DNA of 64,000 nt from Porphyra umbilicalis. Its lineage: Eukaryota > Rhodophyta > Bangiophyceae > Bangiales > Bangiaceae. A model generated the notes under the pieces. The model saw only the letters and a program-made list of their open reading frames with translations, did no database searches and was not told the origin of the DNA. Below, in pieces: positions 10,788-20,955 of this stretch; positions within the stretch are counted from its first letter, which is position 1, and the number at the start of each line of letters is the position of its first letter. The translations under genes were made by a program, and so were the position numbers. The stretch spans positions 1 through 64,000 of the forward strand of contig KV918870.1 of the NCBI GenBank assembly GCA_002049455.2, in the 5' to 3' direction.

Positions 10788-11800
10788 TTGGGGGACCGAA
10801 GGGGACCAACGTGGGGCGGACGTTGGGGGGGGGCGGGTGCCGTGGCCCACGGCCACGCCTCGATGGCGGCGTGCAGCGACAAGGGGCGGGGGGGAACGGC
10901 ATCCGCATGGGCAGGGGGAGGCGGCGGGCGAACAAAGGGCGACAGCGCCGCCTGGGCAACGACGAGGTGCTAGAGATGGGGGTTATCTAAGTCGGCCTGG
11001 GCCGCGTCGGCGGCACCCGCGGGGCCCCGCGGCCCCGGGGCCGCTCATGGCGTCTGCGGTATTGAGGGGGAAGGAGCAGGAAGGGCACGGGACGGCAGTA
11101 GGGGAAGCCGCCGAGGGAGGAGCCTCGAGACAGCGGCACAACCGCCTCGTCGACGGGGCGGTGGCGGTGGGGCGGGGTGGCGCTGACGCGGCCGCCGCGG
11201 CGGCATCGTACGTGGACTGGCACCGAGGGCGGCAGCTGATCCGGTCAGCCATGGCCGCGTGGGCCGAGGTGGGCGGCGGCGTTGGCGGGGGGGCGGGTGG
11301 GGCGGGGGGGGGCGGGGGGGGGGTTAGCGGCGCTGCCGCCAGTGTCCCCAGCTGCGGCAGCGGCGGCGGCGGCAGCCACGGCGGCGGCGGTGGCGGCAGC
11401 GGTGACCGCCCCGGCCTGGCTGGCGGCGGCCCGTCCATCACCCCGCTGGCGGGGCTAGGCCGCGACGTCGGTGCCGCCAGCGGGGCGACTGGCAAGAAAG
11501 TGGGGAGCGTCGTGTGCCGCCTCGTGCGCGCCCCAAGAGGGAAACAAGTGGAACACCGCCTCTGGAGCAAGCTTCCACAGCTTCACCTGAGGCTGCGCGG
11601 CCATCAATGCGGCCTTGTTCTACCGACGATGAATGTCGCTCACTGCTCTGCTCCTGTTTGCGACGCAGAGGTGTTTGTGGGGTTTTTCAATGCTTTTTTT
11701 CCTTTCCGTTGTTTGCTGCACCACCGCCACCGCCACCACCGCAACCAAGCGGGGGCTTCGGGCCCATACGCATGTACACACGATACTGAATAAGCACGTT
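10788..11800. other. G-rich spacer
   Basis: Strongly G-rich on the plus strand with runs of 6-10 G and many GGC triplets (11275-11420). The open plus frame across it is Gly/Ala/Arg-only and is probably not coding. The last 250 bp are less biased and include a (CCACCG)n run near 11720-11745. Confidence 0.5.
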
Positions 11801-11847
11801 TATGGAACCTCAAGTCACCAGTCGACCAGACAACTCGCATGAAGACC

Positions 11848-14565
11848 TCAGGATGAACGTTCTAGCTCATCGTCAATGCACTGCGCCAAATACAGCTCCT
11901 GGATATCACGGAAGCAAGCATTTGATGCCCCCGCAGACACCGCAGAAGCCAGGTCGCCCCACAGTTGCCGAGCCGGCGTGCTCTGATCACAGCTCGTTGC
12001 CCACTCGACCACCCGAACCATGAACAGGTCCAGCTCCCGGACGTCCTTGGTGCGGCAGTACCGGCCACGCACCTTGCACTTGGTGTCCCACACCTTGCCC
12101 CACCGGTCAGGGATGCCGTCCTCAATAAGGAAGCACGTGTCCCAGTCGATGATCTTGACTTGTATCGACCCATCCCCCGCCTGGCGCCACAGCAAGTTAG
12201 ACGCGTACATGTCTCCGTGCACAACGCCCGCGCCGTGGATTCTGGCCACGACCGCCCTGAATGCAGCTGCGAACAAGACGCCAGTCGGACCATCCGGGAC
12301 GTTCTTGGTGAAGGTCGTAGGGTTGTCGTCTGAGATGGTGGTCAGGTCCGCGAAGAACGCGCACCATGACGAGTCCGACGACCCGGGCGTGACGACTTCG
12401 CCAAACCCCATGGGGTAGCACACGCAGTCGTGGACTCCTGCACTGTCCAACACGGCCAGCACAGACAAAACGTGATGTAACGACGACTCCAGCGGCAGCT
12501 CTGGGTAGACTTCGTCGGAAAGGCAACCAGGCTTGCCCCAAATGCCACGAGGGATGGAGGTGAGGTTGGGAGCATCGTAGCTTGCCAGGTGTGTACGCTG
12601 TCGTAGCACATCTATCATCGTCCCAATGTGCTGCTGCACCTTGCAAAGATGAAGATGCGCCGTGATGACGTCGCTGCACATGGAGAGGTCGAGCTCCTTG
12701 GACAGGGTCCAGCAAAGCGGCATCGACCCGCACGCAATGTAGACTGCTCCAAACTGCATTGATCGACCGTTCGTGACGTCTACCGGTACGATGACCTGCT
12801 TGGATGGTACGCCACACTGGAGAAGGCCAATCGCAATGCTCGTGGCGAGAGCAAACGCTTGTGGAAGCGCATCGCTGCACGTCCTCGTAGACCTTTTGTA
12901 CTCTCGGACACGCAAAGGAACAAAAATCTTAGGTTGGCGGCCGACGACATCACAGCTTGTTGTCGATGGCAACAGAGTACCCCCGACGCAGTCCGGCTTC
13001 GACCGTACAGTCACAAAAGCGCTTGGCAGGTTCATGTCTCCCACAGCTGGCTGCAGCTCCACTTGCTCATGGAGGTGCTTGTAGTGCTTGGAGATGCGCC
13101 CACCAAATGAAGTGTCATCGCGTGACCGCTTCTTGTCGACCTCTTCCTCCTGTACAGCTGTCATGTTCAGCTTGTAAAGGACCCATTTGGACATTTCAGG
13201 GAGCTTCTTGCCGTGCGCGTCGACGTCAGCAGGAGACGGAAGTAGCGCCTTGTGCAGCCTGCCATCAAAGGTTGGATCATAATAGGCCGAGGGCAGACAA
13301 GTTGGTCCACGCTTCCTGCCTTTGTCCGCTGTTTGGTCAGACGCCGAACACGCGTCGAAGACGAGCTTAAGGGAGGCCTGGGAGCCGAGACGATCGGCAA
13401 GAGGTTGTCCAATTGCCAAGTGTGCACTGGTCAGCACGCCCATAGCTGCTAACAACGCTTGCTGATAGGAGTCAAGCAGAATCCTGCTGCCGGCAGACGG
13501 CGATTGCTGCTCACGGAGGTAGCGGCGTTCAGCAGCTGCCACATCCAGGAGCGCCTGGGCCACCGCGATTTCCTTCTTGATATCGGCAACCGCAGTGCTG
13601 TCACGCACAGCATCAGCCAACGCTTGTTGGGCGTCCGCCAGGCGACACTCTGCGCGCTGTGCATCTCGTGTAACGTTCTTCAGGTCTTCCTCAAGTTGAA
13701 ACGCCTTCGCATCACGAGAAGACGAGCCCGAGCGTCGAGACCTGGTGGTGCTCTGCAAAAAAGACCAAGAAAATCCAACAACAGCAGCCGCGTGAAGCAG
13801 GGTCACAGCAAAGACATGTACGCAGACAGAAGCAAGTACAATTTTAAGTGATGTTGAACACACAACATGAGTGTCGGCCGATAGCTCAGTGTTGCAACGT
13901 AAGGTTCCCAAAGAACGAGAATCACGCCCCCATACACATCACGAACATACCTGCCCAGCTGATGTTGGAGTCGCATCCAAGACGACATCAAATGAAGAGT
14001 TGTTGACAGGTGCACATCCGCTGAGCGTGGGCGCCGCTGCAGAGCGCGGGCGCCGCTGCAGAGCGCGGGCGCCGCCGCAGAGCGCGGGCGCCGCCGCAAA
14101 GCGCGGGCGCCGCCGCAGAGCGCGGGCGCCGCCGCAGAGCGCGGGCGCCGCCGCAGAGCGCGGGCGCCGCCGCAGAGCGCGGGCGCCGCCGCAGAGCGCG
14201 GGCGCCGCCGCAGAGCGCGGGCGCCGCCGCAGAGCGCGGGCGCCGCCGCAGAGCGCGGGCGCCGCCGCAGAGCGCGGGCGCCGCCGCAAAGCGCGGGCGC
14301 CGCCGCAGAGCGCGGGCGCCGCCGCAGAGCGCGGGCGCCGCCGCAAAGCGCGGGCGCCGCCGCAAAGCGCGGGCGCCGCCGCAAAGCGCGGGCGCCGCCG
14401 CAAAGCGCGGGCGCCGACGCGGTCATATGCAGCACGCATCCTCGTTTCCAGCTCGTCTGAAGCACAGACCCTCCGTTTCAAGCCATCTGAACGAGAAAAA
14501 AACCCTCTTTCTACATGGTTGGACCTCACAAACCCCCAACGTACGGCCATCGTGCAAAAACACAT
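11848..14565 (-). CDS. Probable nuclease-fold plus kinase-like protein (two exons)
   Basis: Exon 1 is 14565-13951, the intron 13950-13753 (198 bp, donor GTATGT, acceptor TTTTTTGCAG), exon 2 13752-11848; phases match and give about 839 residues. Exon 1 is largely an Ala/Arg/Cys repeat from a 19-bp minisatellite. Exon 2 begins with a coiled coil (about residues 215-290, FQLEEDLKNVTRDAQRAECR). A middle region has VREYKRS (near residue 488), an E-x-K pattern followed by a helix rich in Ala/Gln and a V-TNG strand, as in PD-(D/E)xK restriction-endonuclease folds. The C-terminal domain is kinase-like: HGAGVVHGDMYASNLLW (catalytic loop, near 716) and KIIDWDT (metal-binding loop, near 742). Nuclease-plus-kinase combinations are known from the Crinkler (CRN) family of eukaryotic effector-like proteins and their transposon relatives. 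The nuclease call is tentative; the kinase-like fold is firmer. If exon 1 is not used, translation could begin at an ATG inside the intron (13911). Confidence 0.6.
14021..14418. repeat. 19-bp GC minisatellite, about 20 copies
   Basis: The unit is GCGCCGCCGCAGAGCGCGG, repeated head to tail with rare CAGAG/CAAAG variants and CTGCAG at the left end. Because 19 is not a multiple of 3, the frame rotates each copy and every frame encodes the same 19-residue cycle. It lies in the proposed first exon of the kinase-like gene. Confidence 0.95.
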
Positions 14566-14659
14566 GTGCGGATAGTGTGCAAGTTGACGCTTCTAACCAT
14601 GTCGGACTTAACGTACGGCGACGTCCGCCCGAGCCGTACAAGGTCTCTCCGCGTGCACC

Positions 14660-14775
14660 CCGCTTTTTCGCAAGTACTCCCGCAACGTGCACTAGCTCGG
14701 AAAAAAATTAGAATGGGGGCCCCTATGCGCATGTTGGATAGTACCCTGTCCTAAAGGCCAGGGGAATGCAAAGAA
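14660..14775 (+). repeat. Dispersed repeat A, copy 1
   Basis: Shares CAAGTACTCCCGCAACGTGC (14671-14690) with copy 2 near 16083. A second shared block is TAAAG-CCAGGG (about 14752-14765 against 16157-16168). The pair flanks a possible gene at 14874-15730. Confidence 0.7.
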
Positions 14776-14873
14776 TTACCTAAACAACTACCGCAACAAT
14801 TATTACCAATACTCAAAACACTGAAAGCGCGTTTGCGAAAACACCCTGGACTTGCAAAACGATAGAACTGTTT

Positions 14874-15730
14874 TCACACGACGAAAGATACATAGGCACG
14901 TCGAGCCCGGGTGAGCGTCACCTGCACGACCGGCGCCGCTTGGGAGCGCACGTACGAGCGGGAGATAAGAAAAAAGGACACGAGGAAGGCGGCCATGGCG
15001 GCGGTGGTGGCGGTCGCCGACGTGACCACCGCTTGCTGGCGTAGGGGGCGCTTTGCCCACTGCCGCCGCGGCGTCCACCGCGGCCCGCACGAGCGGAAGC
15101 TGCTGCCGTCGGGGGGGTACCCGCCCACTGGTGGGTAGCGGCCGCCCGCACGCTCCTCGACGACCAGCGCTTTGTCTTCGTCCGAGGGGGGGTAAGTGAT
15201 CGCCGCGAGGGGCTCCTGCCACGCCCACCGGAGGGTCAGCAGCGGCCGCCACCGCCGTGGCGGGCCGCGGCTGCCACAGAGGCACGGCCGCCACCATCCG
15301 AGCAACCACCGGCCGACGCTGGCTGGGCAGTCGTCGCTTGCCGCAGCGCAGACTGGAGGCCGAGCTGCGCGATGCGCACGTGCGCGGCGGCGACGCGGTG
15401 GATGGGGAGGGGGGGTATGTGGGGCTACAGAGGGGGAGGGGGGGGGAAGAAGCCGTCGATGGCACGGGGGGGCGGGCGGCGGGGTGGAGCGAGAAAATAG
15501 TAGGGGCGCCACGCCGCCGCCGCCGCCGCCGCCGGCACCGCCGCGGCCGTGGCCGTCGCGGCCGCGGGCGCCACTCGCTGCCGTGTGCGGGCGCGCGTCG
15601 TGGTCACGGTCGTCCACTGCTCACCGCCGCGTCGGCGGCAGGCGCGGCGGCAACACCGCCAGCGGCGGTGGCCGCCGCCCCGACCCGCCGCGCGCGGGTG
15701 TTGCGGAAAGGTACGCGACCACGCAGGCCG
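14874..15730 (-). CDS. Possible small organelle membrane protein (low support)
   Basis: The minus strand holds a candidate two-exon gene. A short basic leader starts at an ATG near 15736 (MRCGLRGRVPFRN) and meets a GTGAGC donor near 15625. The downstream frame ends at 14874 and contains RPLRQQAVVTSATATTAAMA followed by one hydrophobic helix (AAFLVSFFLI) and a short tail. One transmembrane segment after a basic region fits a small mitochondrial or plastid membrane protein, but I recognise no family. The DNA is GC-rich, so open frames are cheap. The acceptor site was not settled. Confidence 0.25.
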
Positions 15731-16074
15731 CAGCGCATTCAGCGCCGACACGACCCCCTGTTTGAAAAATCAAAACCGACGTCTCCCACAGGGCCCGCAG
15801 AGCCTGATTCTGGCCAACTACCGCGGAATTGCGACATCATGGCCGTTCGTGGCCGCGTCCACCTGCGCCCACGACCCCGTAAACGCCGCACTTGCCCTGA
15901 CGCACCTTTTTAACCACGATTCTGCTTCCGCGGACCGTACGGGCGATGAAGACGTCACCACCTCTAGCCACTTCACAGAAAGATGCGGACAGCCCCGGCG
16001 CATGTTCCCATAGTCATGAAAGCGCCGGGGGACGTCATCCAACGGCGTAGGGAGCCAAACGGACCGCCAAAAAC

Positions 16075-16175
16075 GTTTTTTCAAGTACTCCCGCAACGTG
16101 CACTAGAAAAAAGGACTTTTTTTTCGACGTGTGGGTGTGAGAAAGCACCCTAGACTAAAGTCCAGGGAATTAGGC
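16075..16175 (+). repeat. Dispersed repeat A, copy 2
   Basis: Second copy of the block seen at 14660-14775, same orientation, 1.4 kb away. Copies differ by small indels at T and A runs. Confidence 0.7.
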
Positions 16176-16780
16176 TTGCAAGACAATATTGATCACAGCG
16201 CCACATCCGCGGTGGCAGCCCACTGACGGCAACCGCTGCAGCCCCGCCGAGCCACACGAACGGCAGCCCGCGGAGCGCGCCCAGAAAGAAATTCTAGAGA
16301 GCTGCACGATCTGTGCTGACATGCCACGCGGCTCTGCTCAGGGCTCTTTCAGCATGCCCTCCACGGCACACTGTTTGCAAGGCCCGCCGACACTGCTGAC
16401 TGACAGTTCCAGACCAAACAAGCTCGAAAGAGGCCCCAGGAGGTGTCCGCGGCACCTGAGGTGTACTCGTCGAGATGGCGTGCTGCAAGGAACCAGCCTC
16501 CCAGATACACCAAGATGCGACGGTGTAGGACTTTTGAAGTTATTTTTAGAGTTATCCTTCGAAGAGCTCTTCACAAATTCAAATATTGCCACATTTTGAA
16601 CATGGCCCCCCGCAGACACGACGCGAAAAAATGCAGAGCGGCATTAGGATTAATCCAAGTGCTGGAGAAGCGCCTTTCGACACCTACCACTCGGGTCGAT
16701 CTGGGGTGGTGTCTTCCCGCCACCCTCCAGTCGGGCCGATCTGAGTGGGTCGCGGCGAGCTGTCGCGGCGAGCTGTCTTA
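16176..16780. other. No gene recognised
   Basis: About 600 bp between repeat A and the Harbinger-like repeat. A near-duplicated TCGGGTCGATCTG/TCGGGCCGATCTG pair occurs at about 16692 and 16733. No coding signal. Confidence 0.4.
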
Positions 16781-17293
16781 GAGCATTCCCACCAATGTCG
16801 GGCCAACGGTCTGAAACGGTGAAATGAAACCGCTACGTGTGGCCCCGCGAGTGGTCAGTTGCCAACGGGCCAACGCGTTGCCAACGGGCAATGTAATGGG
16901 TGAAATAGAGTGGGCTACCTTTCGAAGATCTGAGCGCCGTTGGCCTCGGCGTTGTTGGCCGCAGTCGGTGGTTGCCAACGAAGGACACGTATCAGCGTCG
17001 TCGCAAGTATCGAAATGAAGAGGCGTCCGTCGAATACGTGCCGAACATGTCACGGAAAGCGTGTGAACGGAGCCCAAACCGCCCAAATCAAGGCAATCTA
17101 GCGAGACACGTGGAGGTCTTTCGGTACCAATTTGGATCGAATCCGCTCGAGTGCGTGACGTGTGTTGCGGTCGCACCCCGTCAGGTGGTGGAAGGTGTCG
17201 AAGCCTGAATCATGCCGGTCGAACGGTCGCCTGCGGCCACAGTGGCCTGACGAACCGCGCAAACGGGTGGCCCGAGAGCCATGCGCGTGGCAC
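16781..17293 (+). mobile_element. PIF/Harbinger-like terminal repeat, copy 1
   Basis: Begins GAGCATTCCCACCAATGTCG directly after TTA (16778-16780), resembling Tourist/PIF-Harbinger ends with TWA target duplications. Contains repeated GTTGCCAACGGGC blocks. An inverted copy of about 510 bp, closely similar, lies at 52590-53101. The matching opposite end was not found, so this may be one arm of a larger element. Confidence 0.6.
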
Positions 17294-18114
17294 AAGGGTC
17301 GCGCCCCTGTGCACTTCCGCTGCGTGCCTGCCCCCATCTGCTGTGTCAGACCGATTGCAACGCGCTTTCACTCCTCCTGTGACGCCTTGGGTGCCTCCAG
17401 AGGGCCGAGGACGGGCCAGAATAGAGAAATGGATCGCGGTGGCGGACTCATAGGCACTCGTGTGTGTCCACCTGAGCGTCGGTGGTGTGTCCCCCGGGAC
17501 GTGGGGACAAGTGCCCGGGCTTTAGGGGCGGTGTCCTTGACAGCCTCGCAAACAATCTCTCAGTGCAACCGTCCACTCACTCGCGGGTGAGTGATGGCTG
17601 ACGGCCGGCCCCCAGGTGTCCGGCGCCGAGATCGCGAGGTACGGTGCACGCCTGTCGAGGAAACCTACCGTCAGCCTCCCTTTGGGTCACGGGTCTCGTG
17701 GCGCAGCGGGGCCGGTCAACGGACCGCTCATGTGATTCTCTCGGGACATCCGTTCATGCAGTCCACGAAGGCCGATTGTGGGGTCCGGCACAATCCTGTG
17801 GCCCGGTTGCACCGTTCTGAGTGCGCCTGGGAGGGCCACGGGGGGCGGTGCCGCAATCCTCTTTGGCAGGTAGTATGGGAGCAACCAACAATGTCAGTCG
17901 ACTTAGGTCTTGTGCGTTCAGCTGTTCGCTTGCGGTGACCGCACGGGTGGAGGCGTACGTTGAACGTGAGCGCTCTCTGCGGCCCGTTCCGCAACTGCGA
18001 TGCATCCATCCTTTTTAGCCGTCGACGGACTGTGTGTCCACTGCTGTCGCGGTGCCGTACGTCTCGCGACACGGCAAGCCGCCATGCCCGAGTCCCCCCC
18101 TTCAAAGTCGGCCG
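17294..18114. other. Spacer upstream of the Myb-like gene
   Basis: About 800 bp with no recognised gene. Short frames on both strands lack motifs. Confidence 0.4.
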
Positions 18115-20508
18115 ATGGTGACGCCGCGCCATTTCCCCCACTCCCCCCCTCTACCTCCTGGCTTTCGGTACCAGCGGGTGCGCAACCCGTGGCACGAGTT
18201 TTCTCCTCCCCCTGGGCTCAAGCCTGCTACGGCAGGTGGCACGGGCGGGACGGCGCCTCCTGCGGTGGGAGCGGCACCTCTGCCGCCGTCTGCGACAGCA
18301 GGCGCCGTCACTGCAGCGGCAAAGTCCCAGCCGGGCGCGACGCCCACGACCGCCGGCGGTTGCGCGTCGCTGCCTGAGTCGGCAGCGACCACTGGTGTGG
18401 ACGCGGTAGCGCCGGCCAAGTCCGGCGCCGCCCTGGGTGGCGGCGACGCCATTGAGGTCGACGAGGCGGCTCAAACCCTTTCGAAGAAGGCGCGGACTGA
18501 TCGGCGCCCGCACCTGGAGGGCTTTCGGCGCGCCAGCGAGCTCGGTTTCGAGGAGTTCGTCCGGCGTTTGCACGCGTTTCGCGTGAAAGACGCGCTTGCT
18601 TCGGGCAAGACTCCTCCCCCTAACACTCCCCTCTTGTCTGACCGCTGTGTGCCGTACAAGTCTCGAGGAGCCTCTCTTTCTGGCGCCCGTCGTGCTACCT
18701 CGGACGAGCTCTATGCCGGTGGGGCGGGCTCCGTGGCGCCGACATTGGTGGCCGCCACGCCGGTTGGCCGCGGAAGCGCAAGTGGCGCAGAGGCTGGCGC
18801 TGGCGCTGGCGGGGCGCCCGGCAAGAGCGCACCGGTCGGCGGCGCGCCACCAAGCGACACAGAGTCGGACAAGTCGGGACGTACCCGCGCTCGTGAAAAG
18901 CGAGCAGCCGGCGCCCGACGGGAAGCGATGCCGCGACCAACAATGCCGGACCTTGGAGGGGCTGGCGGCGGTGAAGAGAGCGAGTGGAACCAGTATTCGG
19001 GCGGGAGCGTGGCATCATCCAGCACCGGCGGTGTGCCGACGCCGCAGCACCAGGAGCGCCGCTCGAGCGGCGGTCCACGCCGCCGGGGCGGCGCAGGCGC
19101 GAAGAAGAAGGGCCCAGGTCACTGCAAGGGAAAGGTGTGGACGGTCGACGAGCAGGTGGCTCTCTGTGAGGCGTTCAAGTTGGTGGCGCAGCGGTCGGAC
19201 ATGGGCGCGGACTGGTTGAAAGAAGGTCTCTGGGACACCATGAAGGAGGACTTTGTGATGCGCATCCCCAAGAGCCTGAAGCCCAGTGACCTGAAGCGCC
19301 GATGGAGCGAGCGCACGGCAGGTTCCGTGCAGACGCAGTTTGACCGCAAGATCGCGCCCGACGTGCAGCGCTTCGCACATTTCTTCAAGGTCGTGTCCGA
19401 CCAGCAGCAGCTGACGGGGGGGCTGACTGAGGAGGACCTCGTGCGCGCCGCCGCGAGCCTCTTCTCAGGCGTGTCGGAGTACCAAGCCGTGCGGCAAGAC
19501 GCGTGCTCGGACGACGAGCGCGAGCGGCAGGATGATGCGCGGGCGGAGCGGACCGGTCACGTGGTGAGGTGCGCGTGCATTCCCATGTGGCGCGTGCTGA
19601 GAGAGAAGGACAAGTTCAGCCAGGCGGCGGCCGATACCGACGCCGTCGCCGACCGCTTTCACGGCATTGGTGTTCAGCGGGACGTTGACGGCGGAGACGA
19701 TGGCAACGACGGCGGCGACAAGCCCTCACGCGAAAAGCGTCCCGCGCTCCAGCCGCGACCGGATATGGGCGTAAAGGCGGCCAAGCGCATGCGCAACAAC
19801 AAGGAGGACATGCAAGAGAGCGCGGGCGTCCAAGATGTGGAGCTCGTGCGCTCGATAAAGACAATGGAGGCGATGGTTTCGGAGGCTGCCAAGCGGACGC
19901 AGCTCGAGTCGAAGCGCGCGGCGGCCGCGTTCTTCAACCTGGCCGAGAACAAGGCCACGGATGAGGCCAAGACGCTCTTTTAAGCCATGCGGAAGGACAT
20001 GTTCAACGTCGGCATGGCGGCCATCAATGCCACGGCGCCGGCGGCCGTGGCCAGAGGTGCAGTCGCAGTGCGGGGCGCGTCGCTTTCGACCAAGTCGGCC
20101 ACTGCGGCGGGCGCAAGCGCAGCGGCGGCCGCGTCGGCCGCGGCGGCCGCGGGGGGCGGCAAAAAACCGGTCATCGCATCCAGCGACGACAGCGACGCGA
20201 CCACCAATGTCGCCGAGGCGTCTCGACTGGATAAGAGAGGCTCTGCAGAGCGCGTGCGCCTGGCGCGCGGCCGCCACGCGATGGCGGCAAATTCCAAGGT
20301 GGGGAAGGAGCGCATCGACAAGAACCAGGAAGCCATTGACCTCACTGGGCCGGACGTGGCAGCCGGGAGCAGTGTCACGGAGCCAACCGCGCGTGGCTAC
20401 ATGCGCAGTCGCGGCGCGGGACGTACAGTCCGGACGACGGGCGCTGTGTCTGCGGGGACCGGCGGCGCTGTGAACAAGCAGGTCCCTGTTGATGAAGAGG
20501 ATGAGTGA
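18115..20508 (+). pseudogene. Myb/SANT-like DNA-binding protein, split by one in-frame stop
   Basis: The first ATG in this frame is 18115. The frame runs to TAA at 19981-19983 and then continues in the same frame to TGA at 20506-20508. The N-terminal half is Pro/Ala/Gly-rich. A Myb/SANT-like trihelix starts near 19128 (KGKVWTVDEQVALCEAF) with further conserved Trp (DWLKEGLW, LKRRWSERT). Behind it are an acidic stretch (DDERERQDD) and a helical, Lys/Glu-rich tail (KTMEAMVSEAAKRTQLESKR), the layout of Myb-like proteins related to PIF/Harbinger ORF1 and plant NAM-associated domains. The sequence after the stop keeps gene-like composition, so the stop is probably a recent CAA-to-TAA change or is read through. 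A Harbinger-like end 1.3 kb upstream makes a transposon origin plausible; no DDE nuclease is present. Confidence 0.6.
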
Positions 20509-20955
20509 GGAACTTAGGTGTGCGGAGGGATTGATCGCTAGAGTGATTATGAGACGCATACCGCAGGACGTTGCTGTGTGCCAGTGACTCTACTGCGGCG
20601 GACGTGCATGTATGACGGATGGGAGACATTGCAGGTCACGCACATTGTCCTTGTTTGGTGTGGTCGCGTGCTGTCGCATGCCTGTGTTGGAGCTACCGCG
20701 TCGCAGGCGTTGCTCCTTTTGTTAGCTTTGTAGTATGTTTTCTCGCGTTGCATGCCATGAGTCGCGACGCAGTGCTGTGTTTCTTAGCCGAGCGCGTTCC
20801 GCACGTGAGTCATCGTCGGCAGCCGCGCCCACCTGCATCTTGATGTCATTTTCTGCATCGCACCGCCTTTCAAGCGCTGTACACGACATCGGGACGACTC
20901 TCGACGTGCTCCAAGAAATACATGTTTGCATCTTGTCGTCATTTTCTAGTCCGTA
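20509..20955. other. Spacer
   Basis: No gene recognised between the Myb-like frame and the foldback element. TA at 20954-20955 is the left target duplication of that element. Confidence 0.5.

Noticed and set aside
10788-11793. Extension of the methyltransferase frame by about 330 codons
   Set aside because: Consists of Gly/Ala/Arg low complexity past the conserved C-terminus; a stop in a shifted frame at 10785 after a 15-G run is more plausible.
13753-13911. Hydrophobic N-terminal segment for the kinase-like protein
   Set aside because: It lies inside a well-formed intron (GTATGT...TTTTTTGCAG), so the apparent membrane segment is probably intronic.
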